Source: Alphaproteobacteria bacterium
GTDB taxonomy: Bacteria > Pseudomonadota > Alphaproteobacteria > UBA8366 > Aestuariispiraceae
DNA: 41,733 nt
Assembly: GCA_024743195.1 (NCBI GenBank)
Contig: JANSXE010000019.1
Location: 1 to 41,733 of the forward strand
Direction of reading: 5' to 3'
The notes under the pieces were generated by a model. That model did not search any database and was not told the origin of the DNA. It worked only from the letters and a program-made list of their open reading frames with translations. The translations under genes were made by a program, and so were the position numbers. The stretch's first letter is position 1. Every line of letters starts with the position of its first letter. Below are positions 17,754-25,498 of this stretch, one piece after another.

Positions 17754-18479
17754 TCAAACGCTGGCTTCAGGTCTGAAGTCGGGCAGAGTATGGGCCTCCA
17801 GTCCCTTCTCAAGACCGGCGACCGGATGGGCGCCGAGATAGATCATTTCCTCCGGATAGAGCGCAGCGAACCGCTCAGACGCCACCAGAGTCGCGCCGAG
17901 CGTCTTGCACAGCGACTCCAACCGCACGACTTCGTTCGCGGCCGGCCCGACGACGCTAAACTCAAGACGATCATTGGTCCCGATATTGCCGTACAGGACG
18001 CTGCCGACATGCAGGGAAATCCCATAGCGGATCGGTTCATGAGCGGCCGCGGCGAGGGACGCGTTGCGCCGTTCGATTCGAGCGGCCGCTTCTCGGGCCG
18101 TGGCGACGGCCGCCCGCGCCATATCCGCCATAGGCCGCCGCTCGGCCTCGAAAGGAAAGATTGCGATCACGGCGTCTCCAATGAAGCGCAAGACCTCTCC
18201 GCCGTGATCCAGCACGGCGCCCGCCGTGCTTTCGAAATAGTCGTTCACCATCGCAAGGAAGTCGTCGAGCGGCATTCGGTCCGCGAGCGCGGTGGACTGT
18301 CGCATGTCCGAATACCACAAGACGCACTCGATCAGTTGGCCGTCGCCCGTCTCTTCCTGCGGCAGGTAGCCTGTCCCGGCGACGGATCGCGTTCAAGTCC
18401 TGCGTCGCCCGCCGTATCACGGTTGGACGGGTGGAGACCGGCGTCATCAGGAACCCGGGGGGCAACGCCGCCGCCCTCA
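17754..18479 (-). pseudogene. Class III adenylate/guanylate cyclase, frameshifted and 5'-truncated
   Basis: Residues encoded from 18392 to 17754 form a nearly complete class III cyclase catalytic domain: TGYLPQEETGDGQLIECV leading into LWYSDMRQSTALADR (first metal Asp), VLRFIGDAVIAIFPFE (second Asp), GISLHVGSVLYGNIG and FSVVGPAANEVVRLESL (substrate residues). Upstream, this frame hits TGA at 18393-18395. A second frame, opening with GTG overlapping the stop of the Rieske gene, reads RPTVIRRATQDLNAI, which looks like the missing continuation. One indel around 18390 therefore separates the two, and the expected N-terminal region is largely absent. It could still be expressed from an internal start as a bare catalytic domain. 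Confidence 0.65.
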
Positions 18480-20105
18480 CCCCTCCGCGGCGACGAAGGC
18501 CAGCGACTGTTTGGCGGTGCGCAGCGCGTGCTTGCGTTTGAGCGGGCTGTTGAGGAAGCGGTTCAGCGCCGCCGCCGCGAGCCCATGCCAGGGGGCCTCT
18601 GGCCGCTCGGCCCGCTCCTCCTCCAACGCGGTCGAGAGCTTCAGCAGGTGGCAGGAGACGATGTACTCGAACTGCCCATGATCGAAGAGGCCGGCCATCG
18701 CCTCGTCATAGAAGGCGGCCGGATCGGCGACGGACCACCGCGCGGCGTCGAGCGACCAGTCCACATAGCCGCTGTTGCGCCCCAGGAAGCAGCCCAACTG
18801 CAACAGGCCGGCCGGCCAGACGTCCGGCGTGCGTTCCGCCAGCTTGCGCAGCGCGTTGCCGAAGGTCAGCGCGTGGGTGAAGTCGAGCCAGTTGACGTTC
18901 TGCGAGAAGGATCCGTCGGTTCCCGCCTGCCAGGCGAGGTCGAAATGCAGCATCTGCTCCGATGCGGCCTGCATCGCCGCGTCGTAGAGCGCCGTCGGAT
19001 CGCCCGACGCCGCGACCATCCGGGCCAGCACCTCGCGCACCGACCCGCGGGCCAGCGCCTCCGGATCGGGCCGTGCGACGCCGTCGCCCGTCCGGTCGGC
19101 CCCCGTCCACTCGGACAATGCCGGCGCATAGGCCTTGAATTCGGGGATCAGATCCTCGCGCGTCGCGAAGATCAGGCTGCGCGTCAGCAGCGCCAGCAGC
19201 GCTTCCAGCGTCGCCCGGTCCGGGTCGAGCGCCGCGACGAGATCGCGGGTCTTGTAGCTGTAGATCGCGGAATGACCGAAGTCCGCGTAGTGGGCGAGCG
19301 CGGCCCGGGCGAAGGCCGGCTCCAGATCCTCCCAGCCGAGCCCGGCGTCCAGCGCGCCGCGCAGCAGCGGCAGGGCCGCCGCCTCGTCCTCGTCCTCGAC
19401 CGCCTGGACGAAGGCGTCGGCGTCCCAGGGCGCCGTCCCGTCGGGGTAGGGGAAGCGCGGCTCCATTCGGCAGTCCCAGGCGAAATGCCCCACGCCCTCC
19501 AGAACGGCCGTCAGCCGCTTGGCGGCGTCGTCCCCGGCCGCGCGGTCGGCGAGGCGCAGCCAGTCGGCGCTCGCCGGCACCGCATGGGTGGCGCCGAACT
19601 CGAACCGGTCCGCCGTCTCCCGGATCGTGTGGGCCAGCGCGTCGAGCGCATCGCCGCCGGCCTTCTCGAGCCGTGCGATCTCGCGCGCCATGCGGTCATA
19701 CTCGTGCCGGTCGAAGCTGTCGGTCAGCGCCTTCAGCGCCCCGGCGATCACCTGCGCCGGCGGCGGATCGGCGAGGTCGAGTTCGATGCGGCCCGCGCGC
19801 TCGCGCACGGGATAGACCCGCAGCGCGTCGCCGCCGACCAGCGTCTCGCCGCTCGCCAGATCGAACTTCCAATTGTGCCAATTGCAGGTCAGCAGGCAGG
19901 GCGCGTCCGCGCTCCCGCCGCCGCTCAGGCTCCCCTCCGCGAGGGGATAGCCCTCATGCGGGCAGCGGTTGTTGCAGGCCCGCAGCCGGCCGTCTTCGAG
20001 GCGGAACAGGGCGATCTGCTTGCCGCAGTCCGTCTTCACCACGCGCCGCCCCCCTGCCGGCAAGACGTCTGCGTCCAGGATCTCGGTCCAACGGGTCTCG
20101 CTCAT
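18477..20105 (-). CDS. Rieske [2Fe-2S] domain protein with large C-terminal helical region
   Basis: The N-terminal 115 residues are a Rieske domain: CPHEGYPL (C48, H50) and CNWHNWKF (C74, H77) give the two-Cys two-His ligand set, preceded by KQIALFRLEDGRLRAC. The remaining roughly 430 residues are helical and carry histidines such as HYADFGHSAIYSYKTRDLV and SQNVNWLDFTHALTFGN. I do not recognise this part as a ring-hydroxylating oxygenase catalytic domain. The start MSETRWTEI (20105) was preferred to 20156. It lies 13 bases after the NAD-dependent epimerase gene on the same strand, so the two are probably one operon. A redox enzyme of unknown substrate. Confidence 0.85.
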   Translation of the reverse strand: MSETRWTEILDADVLPAGGRRVVKTDCGKQIALFRLEDGRLRACNNRCPHEGYPLAEGSLSGGGSADAPCLLTCNWHNWKFDLASGETLVGGDALRVYPVRERAGRIELDLADPPPAQVIAGALKALTDSFDRHEYDRMAREIARLEKAGGDALDALAHTIRETADRFEFGATHAVPASADWLRLADRAAGDDAAKRLTAVLEGVGHFAWDCRMEPRFPYPDGTAPWDADAFVQAVEDEDEAAALPLLRGALDAGLGWEDLEPAFARAALAHYADFGHSAIYSYKTRDLVAALDPDRATLEALLALLTRSLIFATREDLIPEFKAYAPALSEWTGADRTGDGVARPDPEALARGSVREVLARMVAASGDPTALYDAAMQAASEQMLHFDLAWQAGTDGSFSQNVNWLDFTHALTFGNALRKLAERTPDVWPAGLLQLGCFLGRNSGYVDWSLDAARWSVADPAAFYDEAMAGLFDHGQFEYIVSCHLLKLSTALEEERAERPEAPWHGLAAAALNRFLNSPLKRKHALRTAKQSLAFVAAEG

Positions 20106-20118
20106 CGGGTCGTCCTCT

Positions 20119-21045
20119 TCACGCGATAGGGTTGCACAGGCGGCGACCCGCTCCAAGCCGCTTTGCGCTGGCGTCGGCTTCGGCGCCGGGCGCTGCGTGC
20201 GCGGGCCGCCAGCCGAGCAGGCTGCGGGCGCGCGCGCCGCTGATGCGCTGGCTGCGGGCGTAGCCGGCGGCGATCGGGCCGTCTTCGGCGACGGCCTGGG
20301 CGACCGGCCGAACGGCGAAACCGGGCGGCGGAAGGCCGCAGTTGCGGGCCAGCGCGCGGGCGATGGCGGCGACCTCCACCCCCTCGGCGGCGACGCCGTT
20401 GACTACGAGACCCGGAGCCTCCCACTCCAGCGCGCGGCGGTAGAGATCGGCCAGATCCTCGACATGGACCAGCGGCCAGCGCACCGCCGGATCGCCGGTT
20501 ACGCGCACCGGGCGCCCGGCCTCCAGGTCCGCGATCATATCTTGCAGCGCGCCGCCGCCTGCGCTGTCGAACACCAGGCCCGGATGCACGACCCGCAGGT
20601 CGATCATCGGGTCCGCCCGCAGGGCGGCGATCTGATCGGCCATGTAGGCGAAGGGCGGCAGCGGATCGAACGGCGCCGTCTCGTCCTGCACGCGCTCGGC
20701 GCCCGCGCCGTAAAGCCAGACGCCGCCGGTGTAGACAACGCGCAAACGCGTCGGCCCGAGCGCGAGCGTCCGGCGCAGCGCGGCCAGGAAGCGCGCCTCC
20801 GCCGCCGCCATGTTCCCGGCCTCGAAGACGGCGGCGCAATGCACCACCGCATCGACCGGGCCGAGATCGGCCAACCAATGCGAGGGCGTGCGCAGATCGC
20901 CGCGCACCGGCGCGGCGCCCAGCGCGCGCAGGCGCACGGCGGCGGTCCCCGAGCGGGCGAGCGCCGACACCTCGTGCCTCGCCGTCAGTTCGGCCAGCAC
21001 GGCCCGACCGATCAACCCCGTCCCGCCCGTCATGAAGATGCGCAT
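20119..21045 (-). CDS. NAD(P)-dependent epimerase/dehydratase (SDR family)
   Basis: An extended SDR with a Rossmann dinucleotide motif at the N-terminus (FMTGGTGLIGRAVLAEL), HCAAVFEAG, VVYTGGVWLYG in place of the usual Ser region, and VHPGLVFDSAGGGAL plus VHVEDLADLY typical of the extended class. The catalytic tyrosine motif Y-x3-K is not clear (YMADQI instead), so it may be an atypical SDR. It is 308 residues, first gene of a two-gene operon with the Rieske protein, and divergent from the cystathionine synthase gene. Confidence 0.88.
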   Translation of the reverse strand: MRIFMTGGTGLIGRAVLAELTARHEVSALARSGTAAVRLRALGAAPVRGDLRTPSHWLADLGPVDAVVHCAAVFEAGNMAAAEARFLAALRRTLALGPTRLRVVYTGGVWLYGAGAERVQDETAPFDPLPPFAYMADQIAALRADPMIDLRVVHPGLVFDSAGGGALQDMIADLEAGRPVRVTGDPAVRWPLVHVEDLADLYRRALEWEAPGLVVNGVAAEGVEVAAIARALARNCGLPPPGFAVRPVAQAVAEDGPIAAGYARSQRISGARARSLLGWRPAHAAPGAEADASAKRLGAGRRLCNPIA

Positions 21046-21213
21046 CCCACGCCCCTTTTTATAAAGGGTATGCTTTTGAAAGTGTCCGTCGCGGCAAGTA
21101 ATTTTTCAAGATAAGAATTTAGAAAATTAGGTTGTGCGCCCCCCTGGCGGCGGATTGCGGAAGCGCGTATGAAGGCGGTCGACGGTGTGATGCGAGCGAC
21201 GAGTGAGGGCGTC

Positions 21214-22605
21214 ATGAGTGAGACCGAAGCGCGGCCCCCTTATCCGGGCGTCCTGTCGATGATCGGCGACACGCCGATGGTCGAGGTGAAGACGCTGGAT
21301 ACGGGCCCCTGCCAACTCTTCCTGAAGCTCGAAAGCCAGAACCCCGGCGGGTCGATCAAGGACCGGATCGGGTTGTCGATGATCGAGGCCGCGGAGCGCG
21401 ACGGGAAGATCCGGCCCGGCGGGACGATCATCGAGGCGACGGCCGGCAATACGGGGCTGGGGCTGGCGCTCGTGGCGGCCCAGAAGGGCTATCGCATGGT
21501 CCTGATCATCCCCGACAAGATGAGCCAGGATAAGATCTTCCATCTGAAGGCGCTGGGGGCGGAGGTGATCATGACCCGCTCCGACGTCGGCAAGGGCCAT
21601 CCGGAATACTATCAGGACATGGCCGAGAAGCTGGCGGCGGAAACGCCCAATTCCTTCTGGGTGAACCAGTTCGCCAACCCGGCCAATCCGGAGGCGCATG
21701 TCCGCACCACGGGGCCGGAAATCTGGGCCCAGATGGGCGGCGATCTGGACGCGGTCGTGTGCGGCGTCGGCTCCGGCGGCACGATCACCGGCCTCGGCCG
21801 GTACTTTCGGGAGGTCGCGCCGCATGTCCGCATGGTGCTGGCGGACCCGGAGGGCTCGGTCGTCGGAACGGCCGTCGAGACCGGGGAGGTTCCCGACGAG
21901 GTCGGCTCCTGGTTGGTGGAGGGCATCGGCGAGGACTTCATCCCGCCCAACTGCGACCTGTCGCTGATCGCGGACGCGGTTTACGTCTCCGACAAGCAAG
22001 CCTTCCATGCGGCGCGCGAGCTGGTCGCGAAGGAGGGGCTTCTGGGCGGCAGCTCGACGGGCACGCTGCTCGCGGGCGCGCTCGCCTGGTGCCGGCGGCA
22101 GACCGAGCCGAAGCGCGTGGTCAGCTTCGTGTGCGACACGGGCAACAAGTATCTGTCCAAGGTCTATAACGACGCCTGGATGGTCGATAACGGGCTGATG
22201 GAGCTCGAACGGCACGACGATCTGCGCGATCTGGTGGTGCGGCGCGCCGACCGCGGCCAGCTCGTCACCTGCAAGACCAGCGAGACGCTCGCCACCGCCT
22301 ATGGCCGCATGCGCATGTTCGACGTGAGCCAGATCCCCGTGATGGGCGAAGACGGCCGACTGGTCGGTCTGGTCGACGAGAGCGACGTGATGCTGGCCGC
22401 CCATGTCGATCCGGAGGCTTTCCAGCAATCGGTCGTCGATCATATGGTGCAGCGGCTGGAGGTCGTCCGGCCGAGCGATGCGCTCGACAGCCTGCTGCCG
22501 TTGTTCCGGGCGGACAAGGTGGCGATCGTCATGGAGGGCGATCGGTTCTTCGGCCTGATCACCAAGGTCGATTTCATCAATCATCTGCGCCGGCGCGGGC
22601 GCTGA
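21214..22605 (+). CDS. Cystathionine beta-synthase-type PLP enzyme with two CBS domains
   Basis: Residues 1-330 are a fold-type II PLP domain with the Schiff-base lysine K49 in ESQNPGGSIKDRIG, EATAGNTGLGLAL and the phosphate-binding GVGSGGTITGLG. Residues 340-463 hold a CBS-domain pair (MRMFDVSQIPVMGEDGRLVG and ADKVAIVMEGDRFFGLITKV). It joins homocysteine and serine to cystathionine, or makes cysteine from activated serine. The CBS pair and the adjacent lyase gene favour the transsulfuration role. The start is ambiguous among 21169, 21190 and 21214; the last has GAGGG nearby and fits the family N-terminus. Confidence 0.92.
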   Translation: MSETEARPPYPGVLSMIGDTPMVEVKTLDTGPCQLFLKLESQNPGGSIKDRIGLSMIEAAERDGKIRPGGTIIEATAGNTGLGLALVAAQKGYRMVLIIPDKMSQDKIFHLKALGAEVIMTRSDVGKGHPEYYQDMAEKLAAETPNSFWVNQFANPANPEAHVRTTGPEIWAQMGGDLDAVVCGVGSGGTITGLGRYFREVAPHVRMVLADPEGSVVGTAVETGEVPDEVGSWLVEGIGEDFIPPNCDLSLIADAVYVSDKQAFHAARELVAKEGLLGGSSTGTLLAGALAWCRRQTEPKRVVSFVCDTGNKYLSKVYNDAWMVDNGLMELERHDDLRDLVVRRADRGQLVTCKTSETLATAYGRMRMFDVSQIPVMGEDGRLVGLVDESDVMLAAHVDPEAFQQSVVDHMVQRLEVVRPSDALDSLLPLFRADKVAIVMEGDRFFGLITKVDFINHLRRRGR

Positions 22606-22627
22606 CCGCGCAGACGGGAGCGAGATC

Positions 22628-23806
22628 ATGGACGCAGACCGCCGCAACCGGCCGCAGGGCCTGTCGACCCGCGGCATCCACGCCGGCCAGAGCCCGGACC
22701 CGACGACCGGCGCCATCATGACGCCGATCTACGCCACCTCGACCTATGTGCAGCAGAGCCCAGGCGTCCATAAGGGCTACGAGTACTCGCGCAGCCAGAA
22801 CCCGACGCGCATGGCGCTCGAGGCCTGCGTCGCCGATCTGGAGAGCGGCGCCCGGGGCTTCGCCTTCGCCAGCGGTCTGGCGGCGATGGGCACGATCCTG
22901 GAAGCGCTCGACAGCGGCGACCATGTGGTCGCGATGGACGATCTATACGGCGGCAGCTATCGTCTGTTCCACGATGTGCGGGAGCGCTCGAGCGGGCTGT
23001 CCTTCAGCTTCGTCGACCTGACCGACCCGGCCGCGCTGGAGACGGCGATCCGGCCGGAGACCAAAATGGTCTGGGTCGAGACGCCGACCAACCCGACGCT
23101 GAAGCTGGTCGATCTGGCCGCCGTCGCGGAGATCGCCAAGCGCCGCGGCCTGATTTCCGTCTGCGACAACACCTTCGCATCGCCGATCGTGCAGCGTCCG
23201 CTGGAGCTCGGTTTCGACATTGTCGTTCATTCCGCCACGAAATACTTGAACGGTCATTCCGATATGGTCGGCGGCGTGGTCGCGGTGCGCGAGGCCGGCC
23301 CGCTGGCGGACCGGATCGGCTATCTGCAGAACGCCGTGGGCTCCATCCTCGGGCCCTTCGACAGCTTCCTGGCGCTGCGCGGGTTGAAGACGCTGGCCGT
23401 GCGGATGCGCCAGCACTGTCAGGCGGCGCTGGCGGTGGCCGAATATCTGGAAGCGCATCCGAAGATCGAGCGGGTGGTCTATCCGGGGCTCCCCTCCCAC
23501 CCGCAGCACGCCTTGGCCCAGCGGCAGATGACAGGCGGCTACGGCGGAATCGTGACCGCCTATATCAAGGGCGGTCTGGAGGAAAGCCGGCGCTTTCTGG
23601 AGGCGACGGAGCTGTTCGCGCTCGCCGAAAGCCTGGGCGGGGTGGAGAGCCTGATCGAACATCCGGCGATCATGACCCACGCCTCGGTGCCGGCTGAGAC
23701 GCGCACCGCGCTCGGCATCTCGGATACGTTGATAAGGCTCTCTGTCGGGATCGAGGATACGGAAGACCTGCTGGCGGATCTGGAGCGGGCGCTCGCCGCC
23801 GTGTGA
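22628..23806 (+). CDS. Cystathionine gamma-lyase-type PLP enzyme (Cys/Met metabolism)
   Basis: A fold-type I PLP enzyme of 392 residues with RGIHAGQSPDPTTGAIMTPI, SRSQNPTR, FASGLAAMG, DDLYGGSYRLF, VWVETPTNPTLK and the PLP lysine K205 in VVHSATKYLNGHSD. The C-terminal SLGGVESLIEHPAIMTHAS is typical of cystathionine gamma-lyase or synthase. It starts 22 bases after the cystathionine synthase gene with a GGGAGCGAG ribosome site, so the pair probably runs homocysteine to cysteine (reverse transsulfuration). Cystathionine beta-lyase or gamma-synthase activity cannot be excluded from sequence. Confidence 0.94.
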   Translation: MDADRRNRPQGLSTRGIHAGQSPDPTTGAIMTPIYATSTYVQQSPGVHKGYEYSRSQNPTRMALEACVADLESGARGFAFASGLAAMGTILEALDSGDHVVAMDDLYGGSYRLFHDVRERSSGLSFSFVDLTDPAALETAIRPETKMVWVETPTNPTLKLVDLAAVAEIAKRRGLISVCDNTFASPIVQRPLELGFDIVVHSATKYLNGHSDMVGGVVAVREAGPLADRIGYLQNAVGSILGPFDSFLALRGLKTLAVRMRQHCQAALAVAEYLEAHPKIERVVYPGLPSHPQHALAQRQMTGGYGGIVTAYIKGGLEESRRFLEATELFALAESLGGVESLIEHPAIMTHASVPAETRTALGISDTLIRLSVGIEDTEDLLADLERALAAV

Positions 23807-23832
23807 GCGACCGGGCGTCCCCGAACGCCGAA

Positions 23833-23862
23833 CGGCCGGCCGTCCTTCTGGACGACCGGCCG
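23833..23862 (+). terminator. Hairpin after the cystathionine lyase gene
   Basis: CGGCCGG-C-CGTCC and GGACG-A-CCGGCCG form a stem with a TTCT loop and one mismatch, 26 bases after the stop. There is no T-run. It separates the metabolic operon from the convergent phage remnant and may work for both. Confidence 0.65.
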
Positions 23863-23932
23863 CCGGTATCGCGCTCTGCTTCACCTGTGGTAAGGCACTC
23901 TCCTTTGGTTGCATGAAGGGCGCGGGCGGGCG

Positions 23933-24268
23933 TCAGCCGTAGAGCTGGCGGAAGCCCGAACTCACCTGCTCCAGGACCGCGGGGTCCTTGTCCCGCCAAT
24001 AGCGCGGGTCGCGCATCATCTCGCGCAGGCGCTCCTCGTCCGGATGGCGACCCGCCTCGGGGGCGCCGGCCGGTTGACCGTCGGGACCGTCATTCTCGGT
24101 CAGCGGCAGCAGAAGCTTGTAGAACTCCTGTCCGAACGCCTTGGCGAACAGAGCCGCGGCGCGCGGCGTGACGATGCGGTCGAGCTCTTGACGCTCTTCC
24201 GCGCTGAGCGCGAGCAGCCCGTCCGCGATGACGGAGAGGCGGTCGCTTTCGAAGGGGGTGGACTGCAT
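23933..24268 (-). CDS. Short scaffold-like phage protein with C-terminal RDPRYWRD box
   Basis: A 111-residue protein starting MQSTPFESDR, preceded by AAAGGAG. Its middle is charged and helical (LSAEERQELDRIVTPRAAALF), and its last 30 residues read MMRDPRYWRDKDPAVLEQV and then GFRQLYG. The same ending closes the larger scaffold gene immediately upstream. In phages such short C-terminal helix pairs often dock scaffolding or cargo onto the coat protein; applying that here is an inference. It is the last gene of the phage module. The expected major capsid gene does not follow. Confidence 0.75.
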   Translation of the reverse strand: MQSTPFESDRLSVIADGLLALSAEERQELDRIVTPRAAALFAKAFGQEFYKLLLPLTENDGPDGQPAGAPEAGRHPDEERLREMMRDPRYWRDKDPAVLEQVSSGFRQLYG

Positions 24269-24392
24269 TGGTGTCGCTGTACTCCTTTCGCTCGGGGGGA
24301 GGGCGGCGCCCATCCGGCGCCGACCCGCGGCGGCCGGCGGGGATCGCCGGCCCGTCGCCTGGGGTTCCGACGGCCGAAGACCGGGTCGGTCC

Positions 24393-25202
24393 TCAGCCGT
24401 CGGGGTAAAGCCGTTTGAAACCGTCGGTGACCTCGCCCAGCAGGCGCGGGTCGCGGTCGCGCCAGTAGCGCGGGTCGCGCATCTTGCGGCGCAGTTGCTC
24501 CTCGGTGAGCTCCGGCGGCGCCGCGCCGTCGGCGAGCGGCGCGGGCTCCTCCTTGCGCTCCATCATGCGGTGGAGCGCGAGAACGCCTTCATAGCTTGAC
24601 GCCAGCGCCTTGTAGGCGTCCTCGGGCAGCTTGCCTTCGGCCCAGCGTTTCAACTGGCGCCGGACCTCGGCCCAGCGCTCCGGTCCGCCGAAGTGCGCCT
24701 CGAGGCGCGCCTTGTGACCGGCGCCGGCCGCCTGCATGGCGAAGGATCGCGCGATCGGCGACAGCACTTCCGCCGCCAGATCGTAGACGAGTTGCACCTG
24801 CCGTTCTGTGAAGCCTTCCGCGTGGAGGATCGCGTTCACCTCCGGATCGGCGCGAACGAGCGTCGGATCCGTTTCGATCCGATAGGCGTCCGGGCTGTCG
24901 GGGACGCCGACGGCGGCCGGCGCGCGGTCGGGTCCTTCGCCGGCGGAGAGCCGACGCTCCAGCTCCCGATAGGAGCGGATCAGCGCCTCGAGCCGGACCT
25001 CGTTGTGCGCGGCGTCCCAGAACTTGTCGGGCAGGCCCTCCGGCTTGGCGGTCTCGGGGCGCTGATCGGGTCCGGCGGGCGGGGACGCGGAGTTGGCGGT
25101 GACGGCGGCGCCGTGGACGGCGCCCGGCGGCGCGCCGAGCGGCGTCTGGCCGGCGTCACGCGTCTGGCCGTCGGGGGCGGCCGGCGAAGTGGGTGTGCTC
25201 AT
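24393..25202 (-). CDS. Phage capsid assembly scaffolding-type protein
   Basis: A 269-residue protein with a Pro/Ala-rich N-terminus, then GLPDKFWDAAHNEVRLEALI and SYRELERRL, the pattern usual in T7-like scaffold proteins, then a long helical region (VQLVYDLAAEVLSPIARSF), and the end KMRDPRYWRDRDPRLLGEV with GFKRLYPDG. The start MSTPTSP (25202) was chosen instead of upstream frames that overlap the Bbp19-like gene. It follows the portal and Bbp19-like genes as in podovirus head modules. Most similar in this window to the short protein downstream through the shared ending. Confidence 0.85.
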   Translation of the reverse strand: MSTPTSPAAPDGQTRDAGQTPLGAPPGAVHGAAVTANSASPPAGPDQRPETAKPEGLPDKFWDAAHNEVRLEALIRSYRELERRLSAGEGPDRAPAAVGVPDSPDAYRIETDPTLVRADPEVNAILHAEGFTERQVQLVYDLAAEVLSPIARSFAMQAAGAGHKARLEAHFGGPERWAEVRRQLKRWAEGKLPEDAYKALASSYEGVLALHRMMERKEEPAPLADGAAPPELTEEQLRRKMRDPRYWRDRDPRLLGEVTDGFKRLYPDG

Positions 25203-25228
25203 GGATCGTGCTCCTGTCGGTTGCGGCC

Positions 25229-25498
25229 TCAGGCGCGGGCGTCGGGGGCGGTGCGTCCGCGCTCGATCAGGCCGAGAAGGTGGTGGTAGAGCCGGCGCTG
25301 GCCTTCGAGGTCGCGCAACGCGGCGTCGGAGGCCTCGGGACCCAACGCCCGCTCGACCGTGATGCGGGCGAGATGCGCCAGCGCGCGTTCGCCGTCCGGT
25401 CCCGCGAAGCAGCGGGCCACTGAGATTTCCGCCCGGCGACGCTCGGCGGCGGCGGCGTTCGGGTCGGGCGCCGCGTTCGGGTCGAAGCGCCGGGTCAT
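25229..25498 (-). CDS. Bbp19-like phage protein (89 aa)
   Basis: A small helical protein, MTRRFDPNAAP with a core ISVARCFAGPDGERALAHL and ending in YHHLLGLIERGR, resembling the Bbp19-type proteins found between portal and scaffold genes in podoviruses. The role is unknown in the family. The start codon overlaps the portal stop (ATGA), and the scaffold gene starts 27 bases on, so all are translated from one message. Confidence 0.75.
   Translation of the reverse strand: MTRRFDPNAAPDPNAAAAERRRAEISVARCFAGPDGERALAHLARITVERALGPEASDAALRDLEGQRRLYHHLLGLIERGRTAPDARA

Noticed and set aside
17694-20129. 811-residue open frame antisense to the cyclase and Rieske genes
   Set aside because: It runs across two genes on the opposite strand, including the Rieske cluster motifs, and has no recognisable domain.
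23860-23914. Small open frame beginning ATG 23914 after the last phage gene
   Set aside because: It has no ribosome site and runs antisense into the cystathionine lyase gene and its terminator hairpin.
24269-24392. Gap between the two scaffold-like genes considered as a missing capsid gene
   Set aside because: Only about 124 bases, far too short for a coat protein; it contains just the ribosome site of the short scaffold-like gene.
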